DNA of 64,000 nucleotides, from assembly GCA_021018815.1 (NCBI GenBank), contig JAITYX010000141.1, forward strand, positions 62,001 through 126,000. The letters are read 5' to 3'. This DNA is from Talinum fruticosum. Taxonomy: Eukaryota; Streptophyta; Magnoliopsida; Caryophyllales; Talinaceae. How positions within the stretch are numbered: position 1 is the first letter of the stretch; the number at the start of each line of letters is the position of its first letter. The notes beneath the pieces are model-generated. The model was not told the DNA's origin, did not search any database, and worked only from the letters and a program-made list of their open reading frames with translations. The position numbers were made by a program, and so were the translations under genes. Shown piece after piece: positions 11,142 through 22,630 of this stretch.

Positions 11142-11850
11142 TTAATTCTTACTTCGTTGCTTGTATTTCATCTTGCTCTGAAACTTATCCTCCAATTTCA
11201 TATCCTTGTCTCTGCGGCGAATCGCTTCCTTACATGTCTCTACCTTCTTCTCTTGAACTTTAATATAATCACGTAGGATTTCTAAATTATTCACAACTGT
11301 TGTATTGAGATCAACTTCGAGGGCTATCTTTTCCTTCCCCTTTCTCTCAGCACCTTTTCTCTCTATCAGGCGTCTAATGCCACTCAATTCTTCAACATTT
11401 GGATCTTCGGTGTTGAGGATTAAGGTATCATGATGCCCTCCTATTTCTTTTTTTTTTTTTTGAATCATTTTGACGATTCCGATGAGAGTGTAGGGGCTGA
11501 TGAGGGTATAGGTTGTTCAATTAATGTCTTCCATTTCGGTTGGTGTTTTTAGCATGTAATACCGAGTGTCCAAATTTAAACTTCTTACCTTCTCTTTTTC
11601 AAAGAGATCATGAACACAGCAATATCGTCTTCCATGCTCATCCCACTAATATTTTTTGGCATATTTCCTCCATGATCCTTGTCTACTTGGACACAATCAG
11701 CTACCCTCGTTTCCAACAAACATTGCATGTTTTCCCTGTTCTCGAAAGAGCTCCTTGGGGAGGTTCTTGTTGAAGTTCTCGGCCACCTTACTCCAAAATG
11801 ATCTTATCTTTTGTTCGGTCTAGACGACAGTGGCTGTTCCAACATTAATC
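11142..11850 (-). pseudogene. Harbinger companion ORF (Myb-like / NAM-associated), broken
   Basis: Upstream of the transposase on the same strand, a reading frame from about 11850 contains TEQKIRSFWSKVAENFNKNL, which resembles the Myb-like domain of Harbinger ORF1 proteins. It is followed by a diverged linker with stops. From 11468 to 11142 it has a charged region rich in lysine and glutamate (RRLIERKGAERKGKEKIA, then a coiled-coil-like ILRDYIKVQEKKVETCKEA). That pattern matches the C-terminal domain called NAM-associated, found in these companion proteins. A 13-base poly-T run in the plus strand encodes a lysine run. The family assignment is inferred from composition and neighbour rather than strong motifs. 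Confidence 0.55.
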
Positions 11851-12397
11851 TAAGAAGTAATAAGACTTTTTATCCTCTTTTGAGTTCCACTCTCTTGCCC
11901 CATGAGGACCTCCCTCCACTTCATCCCCGTGAAATATCTTTGTGTGATTTTCTCTATTCTATCTGATTTATTCTAGACTCATCGTTGTTTCAAACTTAGC
12001 TCGGCTCTAAACTTTTCTTAACTTTCTAAGAGCTCAGTTCTCAAGAACTTATATTCCTTAAAATCTTCCAAACACCCTATTCACCACCCCCTCCCCCTCT
12101 AGGGTGATTTGCCTTTCTATATTGAACTTTCAATTTACACAAACATGGTTTATGAGAACCTATAAAAATGCAGCGTTTAGACCTTCGTTCAGCATCCAAG
12201 CCTGGTGCACTTCCCCGGACCACTAAACATTGTTGTTTCATCCGATGTCGGGGCATGAGACTCTCCGAATGGCGTCATTTTGACTGGTTAAGTTTTCCCA
12301 ATTTTTCTTTATCCATTCCCCAAAATCTCGAGCCCAATTTATTCCTTAACTAGCGGTTGGAGGCTGATTTTAGGGTTTCTTGAACCCTAAAATTTTC

Positions 12398-12405
12398 TAT
12401 AAATA
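12398..12405 (+). promoter_or_regulatory. TATA box of an unidentified promoter, probably an LTR
   Basis: TATAAATA within TTTTCTATAAATAGAGGGCT is followed by about 130 bp of pyrimidine-rich leader-like sequence (12410-12545). This is typical of a plant promoter and 5' leader or of a gypsy LTR. No coding exon follows: after AAATGTCATCCTC at about 12568 the sequence becomes AT-rich. Confidence 0.35.
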
Positions 12406-12569
12406 GAGGGCTTCCCCTCCCGCCCCTCATTTTACATACCAGTTTCAATAACTTTCTGCCCGTTTCTGCTCAAACTCTCCTTCACTCTCTCTTTTCTACA
12501 CTCTCTCTCTCACTAACTCGTCAAAATTTCTTTTTCTAAGTGTTCGTCGTAGTTCAAGGGTTTAGAAAA

Positions 12570-12870
12570 TGTCATCCTCAGGGATGAAATGTAATTACCA
12601 CTAATATTTTGATTGAATGAGCTTCAAAAAATAAATTAGCAAACAATTAACAATAAAACTAACAATTATACTACAACTACACTATATAAGGGTGATCAAA
12701 GCCCACATGACTTACAACAACCAAACTGCTTCTTCGTCAAGATATCACCTATTTCACAATTACACAAAAGCTAATAACAATCCTTGATATTCACAACTAA
12801 AAAAAGTAAATAACAACAATCCTAAATAGCCACAACTAAGCAAAATGTAAAAAGAGAGAGATTAAGTAAA
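12570..12870. other. AT-rich DNA, nothing recognised
   Basis: No open frame, repeat or terminus that I can support. Confidence 0.4.
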
Positions 12871-13089
12871 AGTTACCCATTCAAAACACTTCCAATATCA
12901 CTTCCATTTTCAATCTCAAGTAAATTTCTCCATTCAAAGGTACTCATTTGTGGGTCTAATAGTAAAAAAATAAAGAGAAAGAGGAAAATAGAGAAATTAA
13001 TGGCACTAATGTAACCAAAGTGGTGTTTGAGATTGCAAAAGTAAGGAAAAGCCTCCAACCTAATCAAAGGTGAGCCTTTACTCACTTTT

Positions 13090-13386
13090 GCCCTCTCTCT
13101 CTACACTAGCACGGTTGTACCAACCGGCACTATTACGCCAAGAACTTGCACTATCACGCCATGTTTTGCTGGACTTCTTTCTTCACGTTTTGTTCTTTAC
13201 TTCCTCGAGCCTAAACCACGCCTTCTTTGGCTCCTTAAATCTTTGATAGCTCCGAGTTTATTATCTCTTAACCTCTTGCCTAACAAAGCATAAAAACATA
13301 TATAAGAAGTCTAAATTAATCAAAATCGTGAGCTAAAATCGAGTGTTAGAAGTACCAAAAATACTTTGGTACAAGCCCGAACAAAT
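13090..13386 (-). repeat. Athila-like LTR copy A (5' part), minus orientation
   Basis: Read on the minus strand, the sequence starts TGTTCGGGCTTGTACC at 13386. It runs through GGTTTAGGCTCGAGGAAG-type text to the GGCACTATTACGCC region near 13120. The same 290-300 bp recurs at 14440-14734 with scattered differences. Just before the start on the minus strand is a purine-rich GTATGGGGGTATT, the form of an Athila polypurine tract. That makes this the 3' LTR of a minus-strand element. Confidence 0.6.
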
Positions 13387-13402
13387 ACCCCCATACTTAG
13401 AT
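13387..13402 (-). other. Polypurine tract preceding LTR copy A
   Basis: The minus strand reads AAGTATGGGGGTATT directly before TGTTCGGG. Athila-type Ty3/gypsy elements have a similar AAGTTTGGGGGTATT tract next to their 3' LTR. Confidence 0.5.
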
Positions 13403-14160
13403 TTTCCTCGTCCTCAAATAAAACAAAAGGAAATCACCTTTTCGTAGGTGCAACGATTGTATTTAGCACATGCAACAAGCCCTTTAAGCCCCTTGGTAGC
13501 TAAAGTGGATGAGTGCGGTCCGGTGAGAGTTGTAGAAGATATACCAACAAAATCTTTGAAATATTTTTGGAATTTTTTGAAAAATATGAGATATACACAA
13601 AGCAAAAGGAAAGTATGTACACATCAACATGATTTATCACACTCATAACTTAGTTACAAAGCTATATACAAGCAAGACATGCTATCAAGACTCATTTTGA
13701 CCACAAATGCGCCCCGGTTTCTTATTTTTCACCCCACACTTCACAATGATATATGTACACATTGGTGCTTAAGTGCAAAGTGTCATCAAGTTTCGAGAAT
13801 CAGGTTGCTAAAGTTAACACGGTTTCCCTCGACTTACTTAAGTGACTTCCATGCTCACCTTTATTTTTCGATTTTTTTCAAAATTAACACACTCACACAT
13901 AACTCAACTCCAAGTCCCCCTTTATCTGGGTGGGTAGCTCTTAGGTTTTTGAGGCCCTTAAGTGCTCTGGAGGAAACACAAAGCAAGCACATAATTGGGT
14001 CATCTTCCCTTTTGGAGTTTTATTCGTAACTTGTGCATAACAGTTTTTTACAACCCAACTAGAGGTGTCGGAATCAAGCAAAATCAACAACATATTCAAA
14101 GTCAATTAAAGATATGGATATAGATAGTGACTACGAACAATGGTGCCAAATTTATTCACT
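13403..14160. other. Remnant between the two LTR copies, no intact gene
   Basis: Short frames occur on both strands, none with recognisable retroelement domains. The LTR starts are only 1.35 kb apart, so most of the internal region of the presumed element has been deleted. Confidence 0.4.
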
Positions 14161-14169
14161 TTTTTTTTA

Positions 14170-14734
14170 AATAGAAAAGCTTAAACTTACATTGATTAAA
14201 GATCAAAATAGTAAGAGAGTTTAGTGAGAAAAACTGTTTACAAACCCTAAAAATACCTAAAATGATGAACTCCTTTTCGGGGATCGAAACAATGTATTTA
14301 TACGGCCCAAGATCTAACTTGACACGGTTATGCCACTTGACACGATCATGACCGTGACAACTCTCTATCAAAAAAGAAAAGAAAAATCCACACCGGCACG
14401 GTGGTGCCACATTCCGGCACGATCGTGCCAACTATTACAATCAGGCCAAGAACTAGCACTAGCATGCCAAGAACTAACACTCGTCACACCAAAACCGGCA
14501 CTTTCACGCCATGTTCTACTAGACTTCTTTCTTCATTTTTTGTTCTTTATTTCCTCGGGCCCAAACCACGCCTTCTTTTGGCTCCTTAAATCTTTGATAG
14601 CTCCAAGTTTATTCTCTCTTTACCTCTTGCCTAACAAAGCATAAAAACATAAATAAGAAGTCTAAATTAGTCAAAATTGTGAGCTAAAATCGAGTGTTAG
14701 CATTACCAAAAATACTTCGGTACAAGCCTGAACA
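14170..14734 (-). repeat. Athila-like LTR copy B, minus orientation
   Basis: The minus strand starts TGTTCAGGCTTGTACCG at 14734 and parallels copy A (offset about 1350 bp) for some 290 bp. Shared text includes AACACTCGATTTTAGCTCA and the ACCACGCCTTCTT block seen on the plus strand. Beyond that the two copies diverge. The segment carries several GGCACG...CGTGCC palindromes, for example GGCACGATCGTGCC near 14416. Confidence 0.6.
14290..14302 (-). promoter_or_regulatory. TATA box in LTR copy B
   Basis: The minus strand reads GGGCCGTATAAATACATTG, a TATA box about 430 bp inside the LTR start at 14734. This is a plausible U3 promoter for the minus-strand element. Confidence 0.4.
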
Positions 14735-15116
14735 CTAAGCTATCACAAAAGGCACTCTTTTCGTCTCGATTCGCGCTCTCCAACCTACCGTCACTATACC
14801 AAAATTCGATTAAGATCCGAACCTAGCATGTGTGTCAACCTGATGGTCCCATTTCACTCATCACGAAGTTTGTGATTTTTTATTTCTTTTAATTTAAATT
14901 CTTATCATTTTTCGTATTGTGGTTTAAAATGTAATTTCTTTACAACTCACCTATTTAATTAGTAGAGATCGTCTGTTGATGAGTAGAATGACGAGCATCC
15001 TATTTCATTTCTTACCTTCACCCTCAAACGCCGAAACATTGGTTTTAACTAGTAGCGTCCTTTTCTAATCTTTTGAGTTTTTGTCCCTTTCAGTTATCCC
15101 TCCGGCAAACTCAAAA

Positions 15117-15304
15117 GATTAGGAAAGTATTTTATTTTTTTAGTTTTTATTCAAAACTGATCGACGATTCCTTTTTAATCTTTTTTATTCTTAAATTGCA
15201 TCTCGGTTTTATTTATAGAATCGATTAAAAATGTGAAAAATGGCCGAAGATTTAAACCATCTGACTCGGAGAGTCGGCCCGGACGCCGAACTACTATCTA
15301 GGCT
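15117..15304 (+). repeat. 188 bp direct repeat, left copy
   Basis: The sequence from GATTAGGAAAGTATTTTATT to ACTATCTAGGCT is repeated at 16759-16946 with roughly 6-7 % differences by eye. Its last part contains a short frame starting ATGGCCGAAGATTTAAACC (peptide MAEDLNHLTRRVGPDAELLS) that could be the beginning of a retroelement gag. The related LTR sits exactly between the two copies. Confidence 0.85.
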
Positions 15305-16758
15305 TGTTCGATCTAAATATTACGTTATTTTTACCCTCATTTACTTAGTTTTTCACTCGTAAAATAATATTATTTTAAGATTTTTACTTTATTTTATTTA
15401 ATTTTTACAGGTTGAATAAATTGATACGAGTAATGATAAGATATGATTTCTAGTCTCAATTTTGGAACAAAGGATGCATGATTCAACAAAGGAAAGACAA
15501 AAGATGATATTTTATATTGCCTAGCTCAAGCCTCCAGCCCATTAGTCACCAAAATTTTCTAATTAATCAAGTGGGCCCAACCACTTTTGCTCTTTCACGT
15601 GGCCTTCCTAATTGATCCATGAAGAAGTGATTTCCTAATGGAATTTGGCAAAGAAAAGATGCAGAATAATTTGTTTCCCAAGCAACGTGCATAACATCAA
15701 AAATATAAAGGGGCGGCTGATGAAGAATTAAGGGGGTAGGCGGCTGGAGTTTTTTTAGGCGTGGGATTAGTGTTTTTTAGGTTAATTTTAGTTTAATTTA
15801 ATTAATTTTCCTCTTGTAAATATTGAGATTCAATTTGTTTTAGTTTTAATTATTAGTTCAGAAAGTTCGGTTCCCGACAGTTTTCAATTTCAGTTTGATT
15901 CGTTCCTGCTAATTTCTTCCCTTTTGTCTCTCATTTGTTTCTAATTTGTTTAATTTAGTTTAAAGATTCAATTTTTATTATATTTTGATATTAGTAGTAG
16001 TTATATTATTTGTTTAATTTCATGTTTAACTTTATTTTGTTAGTTTACGTCATTATTCGAGTCAATTTTTGTTAGTAATTGTTAGATTAATTTTGTTTCA
16101 TGTTAATTAGTGGTTAGTTTGAGTCACTTTGGTTGTGATTAGCCTCCTTGATGACTAATTAATTTTGTTTAGGCCTTTACTTACCTAGTTTATGCTAGTA
16201 TTTTAGGATTGTTTCTCATACCTACCACATAGGTTCGATAAGATGCCCGAAAGGGTCTTTTCATCTTGATTTTTAGGCGTTGGTCTATCACTAAAAAGTG
16301 GAGTCAATTTGCTAGTGTGAGTAAAGAGAATAGTTGGGATTTTGGCATGAAAATAGCCCGAATTCTAGCTAGGTCCGAAATTGCTATTTTTGTCGTTTAG
16401 TTGGGCTAACTCCGTGAAAGTAGGTGGTTAGAATAACTAAACTAGCTCATGACCCTCGAAAGTATGGCTTGAGTAGGCTTTGATGGTGCAACTGACCACT
16501 CCTAAATACTTGTATAAACTTGGGTAGGTTTACGCTTGACTTGATTAATTAGTTTATTAAGTGGTAAAATCACAACCCGAGTATTTTATTTTTATTGCTT
16601 TCTAGGTTAGTTTAATCACCGTTTCTATCTCATCTGTGTTGATTCGCCTAGATAGAAAGTTTAAGATAGCTTTGATATTTGAAACACAACTCTCTGTGGA
16701 CACAACCCGTGCTTGCCGGCTAGCTACAATTACGTCGTGCACTTGCGGTTACAAAACT
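15305..16758 (+). mobile_element. Second Athila-like LTR (1.45 kb), 3' end lost
   Basis: It starts TGTTCGATCTAAATATTACG and is collinear with the solo LTR at 6729-8161 over most of its length. It has a TATA box (TATAAAG at 15704) and the terminal block CTCTGTGGACACAACCCG... GTGCACTTGCGG. The last 30-odd bases of the other copy, ending CCTAACA, are missing. The right 188 bp repeat begins there instead. No conventional 5-bp target duplication is seen. Confidence 0.75.
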
Positions 16759-16946
16759 GATTAGGAAAGTATTTTATTTTTTTAGTTTTTATTCAAAATT
16801 GATTGACGACTCCTTTTTAATCTTTTTATTCTTAAACTGCATCTCGGTTTTATTTATAGAATTGATTAAAAATGTGAAAAATGGTTGAATATTTAAGCCA
16901 TCTGACTCAGAGAGTCGGCCCCGGACGCCGAACTACTATCTAGGCT
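16759..16946 (+). repeat. 188 bp direct repeat, right copy
   Basis: Diverged copy of 15117-15304, ending at the same TCTAGGCT before unrelated sequence (CAAGCTCCTAGCC). In this copy the short frame after ATGGTTGAATATTTAAGCC is shifted by an extra C, so it is not coding. Confidence 0.85.
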
Positions 16947-16949
16947 CAA

Positions 16950-17320
16950 GCTCCTAGCCTAGGAAGTTAAGGTTGTTTGGTCCATTGAGCTTTATGGCAG
17001 TCTATTTCTTATTTTATTTTTTCTGTTAAAAATGTATCCTGAGCATTCTAAAACCTCTTTTGAAAATAAAATAATTCTTAAAATCGCCAATCAACCCCTT
17101 CAAAATTAAAATCCTTATTTGCCTTGATAAGCACACCTCGCGTGAAGCCAACATTCATAAGGAGACGTGGTCTGCCCGTACAAGGGTTGAACCGTGGTGC
17201 CTACGAGTTGTTGCAACGATTTTGTTGTTGCATAATAATATAGTATAACAAAATATCACACAATACTTGCAAAAGAAGGACCTTCACTGTAAAGTTTATA
17301 CCATCATTCAAGTTTCAGTA
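16950..17320. other. Intergenic DNA, nothing recognised
   Basis: No coding or repeat signal that I can support. Confidence 0.4.
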
Positions 17321-17856
17321 TCTTCTGTTTCTTAGACCTCATCACCATTCATTGTAAACCCTGCATCAGTTACCTTATGTAAGGAAACTGGAAAATCTAC
17401 TTCACTTTGATCTAATCGAACAATGAACACTATATATCCAGTTCGACAACTAAACAATCCCTTAGCATATTATATAGGTTATGTACTGTAGTCCATACTA
17501 CTGTATGCTTCAAATTGATGTTCTTTTGGTTCATATTATGTCCATACTACGAATTAGAAACTTTCTCAAGACAAAAAGGTGAACTTTTACTAATAGAATT
17601 TGAGGCCACAAGTACACAAATGCCATAGATGAGAATAAGTAACCACTATGAGTCAACTACATATAAAAAAGGGAAAATGGGAAACAACCTGACTACGAAA
17701 ATTTATAATCAAAGGAAATCATAATTTTTGCTATAAAGAAATAGAAGTGCAAAAGCATAATATCATGTCCCTCCCCATGTAGAACGCCTTTAAAGATCTA
17801 AATAGGTAAACCACGACCTCATGATAGGTTTCTAGTTTCCTGCACGTTTAGACCAT

Positions 17857-18438
17857 TCAATATGCTACACAACCAGCCACAAGAACAGAAGCAGTATCAT
17901 CCCTCATCTTGCATCCATATAGTCGTTCTAAATCACCTCAGATAATGAACTTATGACTCTTACCAAAGAATAATTCAACAACCTACTGAAGAACTTCCTC
18001 CAATCCTCAAATTACCACTTAAAATAATTAAATGCCATAAAAGGTTTATATATCCTCTATAGAACACCAAGTTTGGAAGCCGAAAGTGTGATTGGTATTG
18101 CATCCTCTACCTCTATTGTTAAACAAAGCTAAACAAAATCATCCATAAATGTTTAACTGTAAATCAAATAACATAATGTGAAGATTGACACTTACAAGAA
18201 TTAGGGAGGGAGGGAGCATAGCAATCTAAAGCGATCGATCCAAGGTTCATTCTTAGAGCCAGACCACATCTGCTCAACCTGAAGAACATTCATAAACAAC
18301 GAATAATTCAGGGCTTCAGAAAGTAGAAACGAAAAATGGATGAGAGCCCTAATTTTAATGACGCCGTGAGGAAGAGGGAAGACAAAGCTGAGATGATTAC
18401 TCTGAGAGTAAACCAATAAGATCTTCTATAGGGGTCAT
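17857..18438 (-). CDS. Possible three-exon small gene of unknown function
   Basis: Three minus-strand segments join in phase. Exon 1 (18438-18401) starts MTPIEDLIGLLSE with donor GA|GTAATC. Exon 2 (18278-18196) follows acceptor CTTCAG and adds LSRCGLALRMNLGSIALDCY and PSLPNS, ending at donor GTAAGTG. Exon 3 (17936-17857) follows acceptor CTGAG, completes a shared cysteine codon, and adds DLERLYGCKMRDDTASVLVA and a short tail before TGA. The product would be about 66 residues with no signal peptide or obvious membrane span. I do not recognise the family. The third acceptor lacks a pyrimidine tract, and a donor inside exon 3 (GCTG|GTTGTG) could lead to further exons near 17330-17420. The joined phases and codon-like composition are the only evidence. 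Confidence 0.35.
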
Positions 18439-18910
18439 TCTTTGATGTGATTCCTGTTGTTTAGTTGGCTACTGGGCAGAGACATAAAGAGAGCAGAGGG
18501 AGGAGAGAGCAGGTTCTGGTTGGCTGATCCATGGTGAGAGGATAAAGAGGGTGCAGAGAGGCGAGCGAGAAACACAGAGAGGAACTACTACAGGAATCAC
18601 TTTTACGGTCCGAAACACCTTTGACTACGGTTATCCGGCGTGATGTATGTGGCCGTCATTGTATGTGAGCATTTTTTACAACGATTCAAAGCCATAGTAC
18701 AAGAAAACCTATTACTACAGTTCAATTGTAGAATGTTAGTAATAGGTAGCCTATTACTACGGTTCTTTCTCTTGAACCATAGTTATAGGTAATATTACTT
18801 TTAAAAAATTAAATTATTCAGGGAGAGAGAAATTTCGAACTCCAGGCTCAAATTGTTCAAATTATACAACTTTTAAGAGTCCAATAACAAAACACTATCA
18901 CCAAGCAAAT

Positions 18911-21852
18911 TGTGAGACCCGGAAATTTGAGTAGATTAATTTATTAGTTAAATTAAGTTAGGTATTTATACGTAATTTATTTTATGTGATTATTATGTGC
19001 TTGTGTGTTTATATATCCTAATTAACAAGGGTAATTGCTCTTTTCATTGCTAGTAAACAAAGTAGAAGCCCGAGGCGTGACTTATGTTTAATTATCCCTA
19101 TTCTACCCCTCAAAAACAAAAAGAGAAATGATTAGTATGGGGAAAGCAGATGCTAGTAGCACCTGATGGAAACCACCGAAAAAGAAAAAGGGGGAGGAGG
19201 GGACCGAGTGGAACCAGGAAACGGGAGAGAGAGATCGAGCGAGGGAGACAGAGCAAGAGTAAGAGGGCGAGCAAGTGTGAGGGCGAGGAAAAAGGCCGGA
19301 GACCGGCGTGCTGAATGGCGAGCGGTGGTGAGGCAGCCGGTGAGCACAGGGAAACGGCAGGACCCGAAGAAGGGCGAAATCGAGACCAAGAAAGGGGAAG
19401 AGAACACGATGGCTGAGGGAAGTAGCCGGTGAGTGCAGGAACCGTGACCGGCAACGGCATTAGGCGCGAAGGAAGGCGGCAACCAGGGTTGGCAGCAGGG
19501 AAAAAGGAAAGAAAGGGAGAAATTAACCAAGCTAATCTAAACCCCGCAAACCTTCAATCCCCGAATCGAGGTGGGTAGTCTTATACTCTAAACTATTAGT
19601 AATTTCGAAACCCAAATGAGTTTTGTTATGATTATTGAATGTTTATGTGATAGAATAAAGTTAGGAAGTGGTTAGGACTGAATTGGGTTATGAGAAAATC
19701 GAATTGAATAGTTAAATCTGAATCAAGTAACTCGAAGGAGCTTAGTAGTTGGTTAAGGCTGAGTAGAGATGTTGAAAGTTTAGAAGGAATTAGGTTGTGT
19801 AGGTATAAAGAGTATTGGGAAGATTTCAATTAGCACTTAGAGATGAAGAAATGGTGATTTGGGTCTAAATTGTGAATTGATGCTTCGTTACCATAGAGAT
19901 TTCCTAAATTCTTTGCGTTGGAAGGTAACGACTTATATTGGCAAATAACGAGTTAAGCATAAAAGAGGAGTGTGAGTTCATAGCGAGTGATGCACAATTG
20001 AGGCACTCGGAGTGAGAAGTGGGTGAGTATTAGGATAATTAAGTTCAAAAGATAATTAAATCCTTGAGGTTGAACTAAATTCTAAGATAAGTGGAGCTAG
20101 TGGAAGTGGAGCGATGAAAAGAAATTAAGAACTCGTATGATTGAGTTGGTCAAGAAAGAACGATTATGGGATAGAAACCTAAGATGAGAGCAAATTACAC
20201 TCGGAGATGAAGGGAGTTAGAGGAATTTTAGTAGTGAAGTAAGAATGAGAGCTATCTGACTAAGTATGAATAAGAAGAAGTTGATTAGTAATGTGGAGGC
20301 GTAATCGAAAACATTGAAGCAAAGATAGTAAATTGTTAGAAGTTGAGTTATAAAGTGGAGGCACAAATTGAGGAATTGAGGTAAAGATAATGAATTGTGA
20401 ATAGTGGGAACGTTGAATGATAAACCGGAATTTTACGTGCTTTTCCATTCTCTTATTGGCTAATTTCGACACTTCAAAGGCCTTCTCACCTAAATTCTTA
20501 TTTGATTTTGCTTACTTTCTTCATTTATGATTAAAGTGTGCGAATTTATATGTTTTGAGGTAATCCCGCCTTTTATGATGAAGAATACATCTTTCAAAGT
20601 GCTAAGGAAAAGAGCGGGAGGCCATAGAAGGTCGGAGAGCGAAGAAAGAGGTCAAACCAAGTCAGCACAGGCTGTAACACCGGCCGTGCTGAAGAAAAGA
20701 AGGAAAAGCGCACCTAGCACAGGCTGTGCTCGAAGCGTAAGAGGTCAGCACAGGCCATGCTAGGAATTCGAAAATCAACCGAAGGCTCCGTGAGCTTGCA
20801 CGGGTTGAGCACGGTTTCAGCACAGGCCATGCTAAGAATTTGAGATTTAACTGAAGGCGCCGTGAGTTTGCACGGGTGCAGCACGGGTTCAGCACCGGTC
20901 GTGCCAATCGGCAGCTTACGTTTTTCTGCATCTTTTATTCCGTAACCTGTCATTTTTCGTGGGGGACTTTTCAGGCTTCGTTTCTAGGCTAGTTTCTCTC
21001 TATGTTTAAGCACTTATTTTCCATTGTTAAGGGATCAAAGCTTGGAGTTATTTTCATTTAATCGCAAGTTAATTCAAGTTTACGGTATTGTCATTCTTTT
21101 CTTTACTCTTATCTTTCATTCTTTTGCTGTTCTTCTCTCAGTTTGCTGTCACATGTCATGAATATGTGTGGCTAAATTTCCAACTTAGGTTGGGGATTTG
21201 CCACTAATATGTTAGCTTAATCGTAATTCATGCTTTCATGCTAATTTGCAATTGTTTGATGAATTTCCGACTTGTTGATACTTGCGAATTGGTGTGAGGT
21301 TCGAGAGAATCCTGCCTTTATTATTTTTGGGAATTGAGTAGACTTCGAGAGGAGAGGCTTAGTTCTACTTCAACTTGTTGGATGATTACAACTTAGATAT
21401 GAGAATAATCTAGGTTGTTATTAAGGGAAGAATCGATAACTTTGTAATTCTTTGGTTTTAATTGTGTGAGAACAACGATTAATTCAATTGAGTTAGCTTA
21501 ATGACCTTCGAGAGAAGGCTTAGGTGGTCTGAACTGCATCGATTCCCTAGTTCATCGCAGTTGTGAATAGTGTAGAAGCATGTAATTAAGGTTGTTGGCA
21601 TGTTAGCTTGGTAAATCCCTGCCTAAGGTTTTCTTTATCTGATTTTATTTTGTTCTTTGAGTGTTTATATCATCACCCAAGTGAATTGTTTCGTTGCTTA
21701 GTTCGAAAGGACATTGACCTTAGACTTTTAAGAGACCTAGCTCCTCGAGATCGACAACCGTACTTTCTATAGTACAACAACAAAATGTTTGGGAGTTCCT
21801 TTGAGGAAATCTGACGGTGTAATACTCCTAGGGTGGGTTTTGGGGTGTTACA
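18911..21852 (+). mobile_element. Solo LTR (2942 bp) of a Ty3/gypsy element
   Basis: It starts TGTGAGACCCGGAAATTT and ends GGGGTGTTACA. The direct repeat CAAAT lies on both sides (18906-18910 and 21853-21857), the 5-bp target duplication of an LTR element. The ends are the short inverted pair usual for gypsy LTRs (TGTGAGACCC against TGTAACACCC). There are no gag or pol sequences inside. The overlapping frames at 19110-19530 come from a purine-rich stretch. A 72-bp repeat lies at 20746-20890. This LTR inserted into the CACTA-like element. Confidence 0.85.
20746..20895 (+). repeat. 72 bp tandem repeat with palindromic GCAC motifs
   Basis: CAGCACAGGCCATGCTA at 20746 recurs at 20818, and a variant (CAGCACCGGTCGTGCC) at 20890, both at a 72 bp period. 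Each unit also contains GAAGGC(T/G)CCGTGAG and GCACGGGT. Just upstream is AGCACAGGCTGTGCT, a 15-bp inverted repeat around one central base. Confidence 0.8.
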
Positions 21853-21857
21853 CAAAT

Positions 21858-22630
21858 GAACATAAAATTACTCAAACAACAGAAATAGTTCTAGATTCGA
21901 ACACTAGAATAGATTTGAACACTGGAAAAACAAACAAAGAAAAACAACCAAATCTAAAAAAACTAAAAGTCGATGAGAAGAATGAGACTAGCCATGAATT
22001 CGATGTTGATGCCAACTATGATAACAAGCCTGATTTGAAATATCTATTTTGCATATGAATTGCATCAAAATCCAAAATGTTATTTAATCAAAGTATTCAA
22101 TTGCTTCAAAAGAAACACTCACACTATCAATTATTTAAACGACAAAATCAACACTTACGGAAATATTTCGCATTGACGCTTGACAAAAGTCGTTTAAACG
22201 TCAAAATCCAAAATGATGATAACAAGACGTTCCTGCTACTAGCCCACCGAGCCACTATTGTTATGTTGTCTCCGGCAAGGACGACGGCGCGGAGTCAGGA
22301 CAATTATCTCCCCTTCTGCTGACGACAGTGCACACCCTCGAGTTCTCTTCCAGATGTCGGAAGCGCCCAATGTCCCCTCGGTGAAGAACACACCGGCTAG
22401 GTCGTTAGCCACGAGCCCCTACCCTCATGGAGGGCCAAGCCCCCTTCGCACCGGGAGATCTTTCAAGCAGCTGTTGGAGAAGAGAGAGGGGGAGGGAGAG
22501 AGAGAGCGAGAGGCGAGATTTTCTGATGGGAGACCAAAGAGAAAGATAGGGGACGTTTGATAGGAGACCAGAGAGAGGGGGAGATTCAACGGCGTTCGAT
22601 AGGAGAGAGAACGCGAGAGAGAGAGACATG
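21858..22630. other. Interior of CACTA-like element, no gene
   Basis: Short frames only. 22440-22630 is a purine-rich tract (GAGAGA runs) that generates spurious open frames on both strands. Confidence 0.4.

Noticed and set aside
19110..19530. Three overlapping frames on both strands, one arginine/glutamate-rich
   Set aside because: Purine-rich stretch inside the solo LTR at 18911-21852; the frames contradict each other and show no family features.
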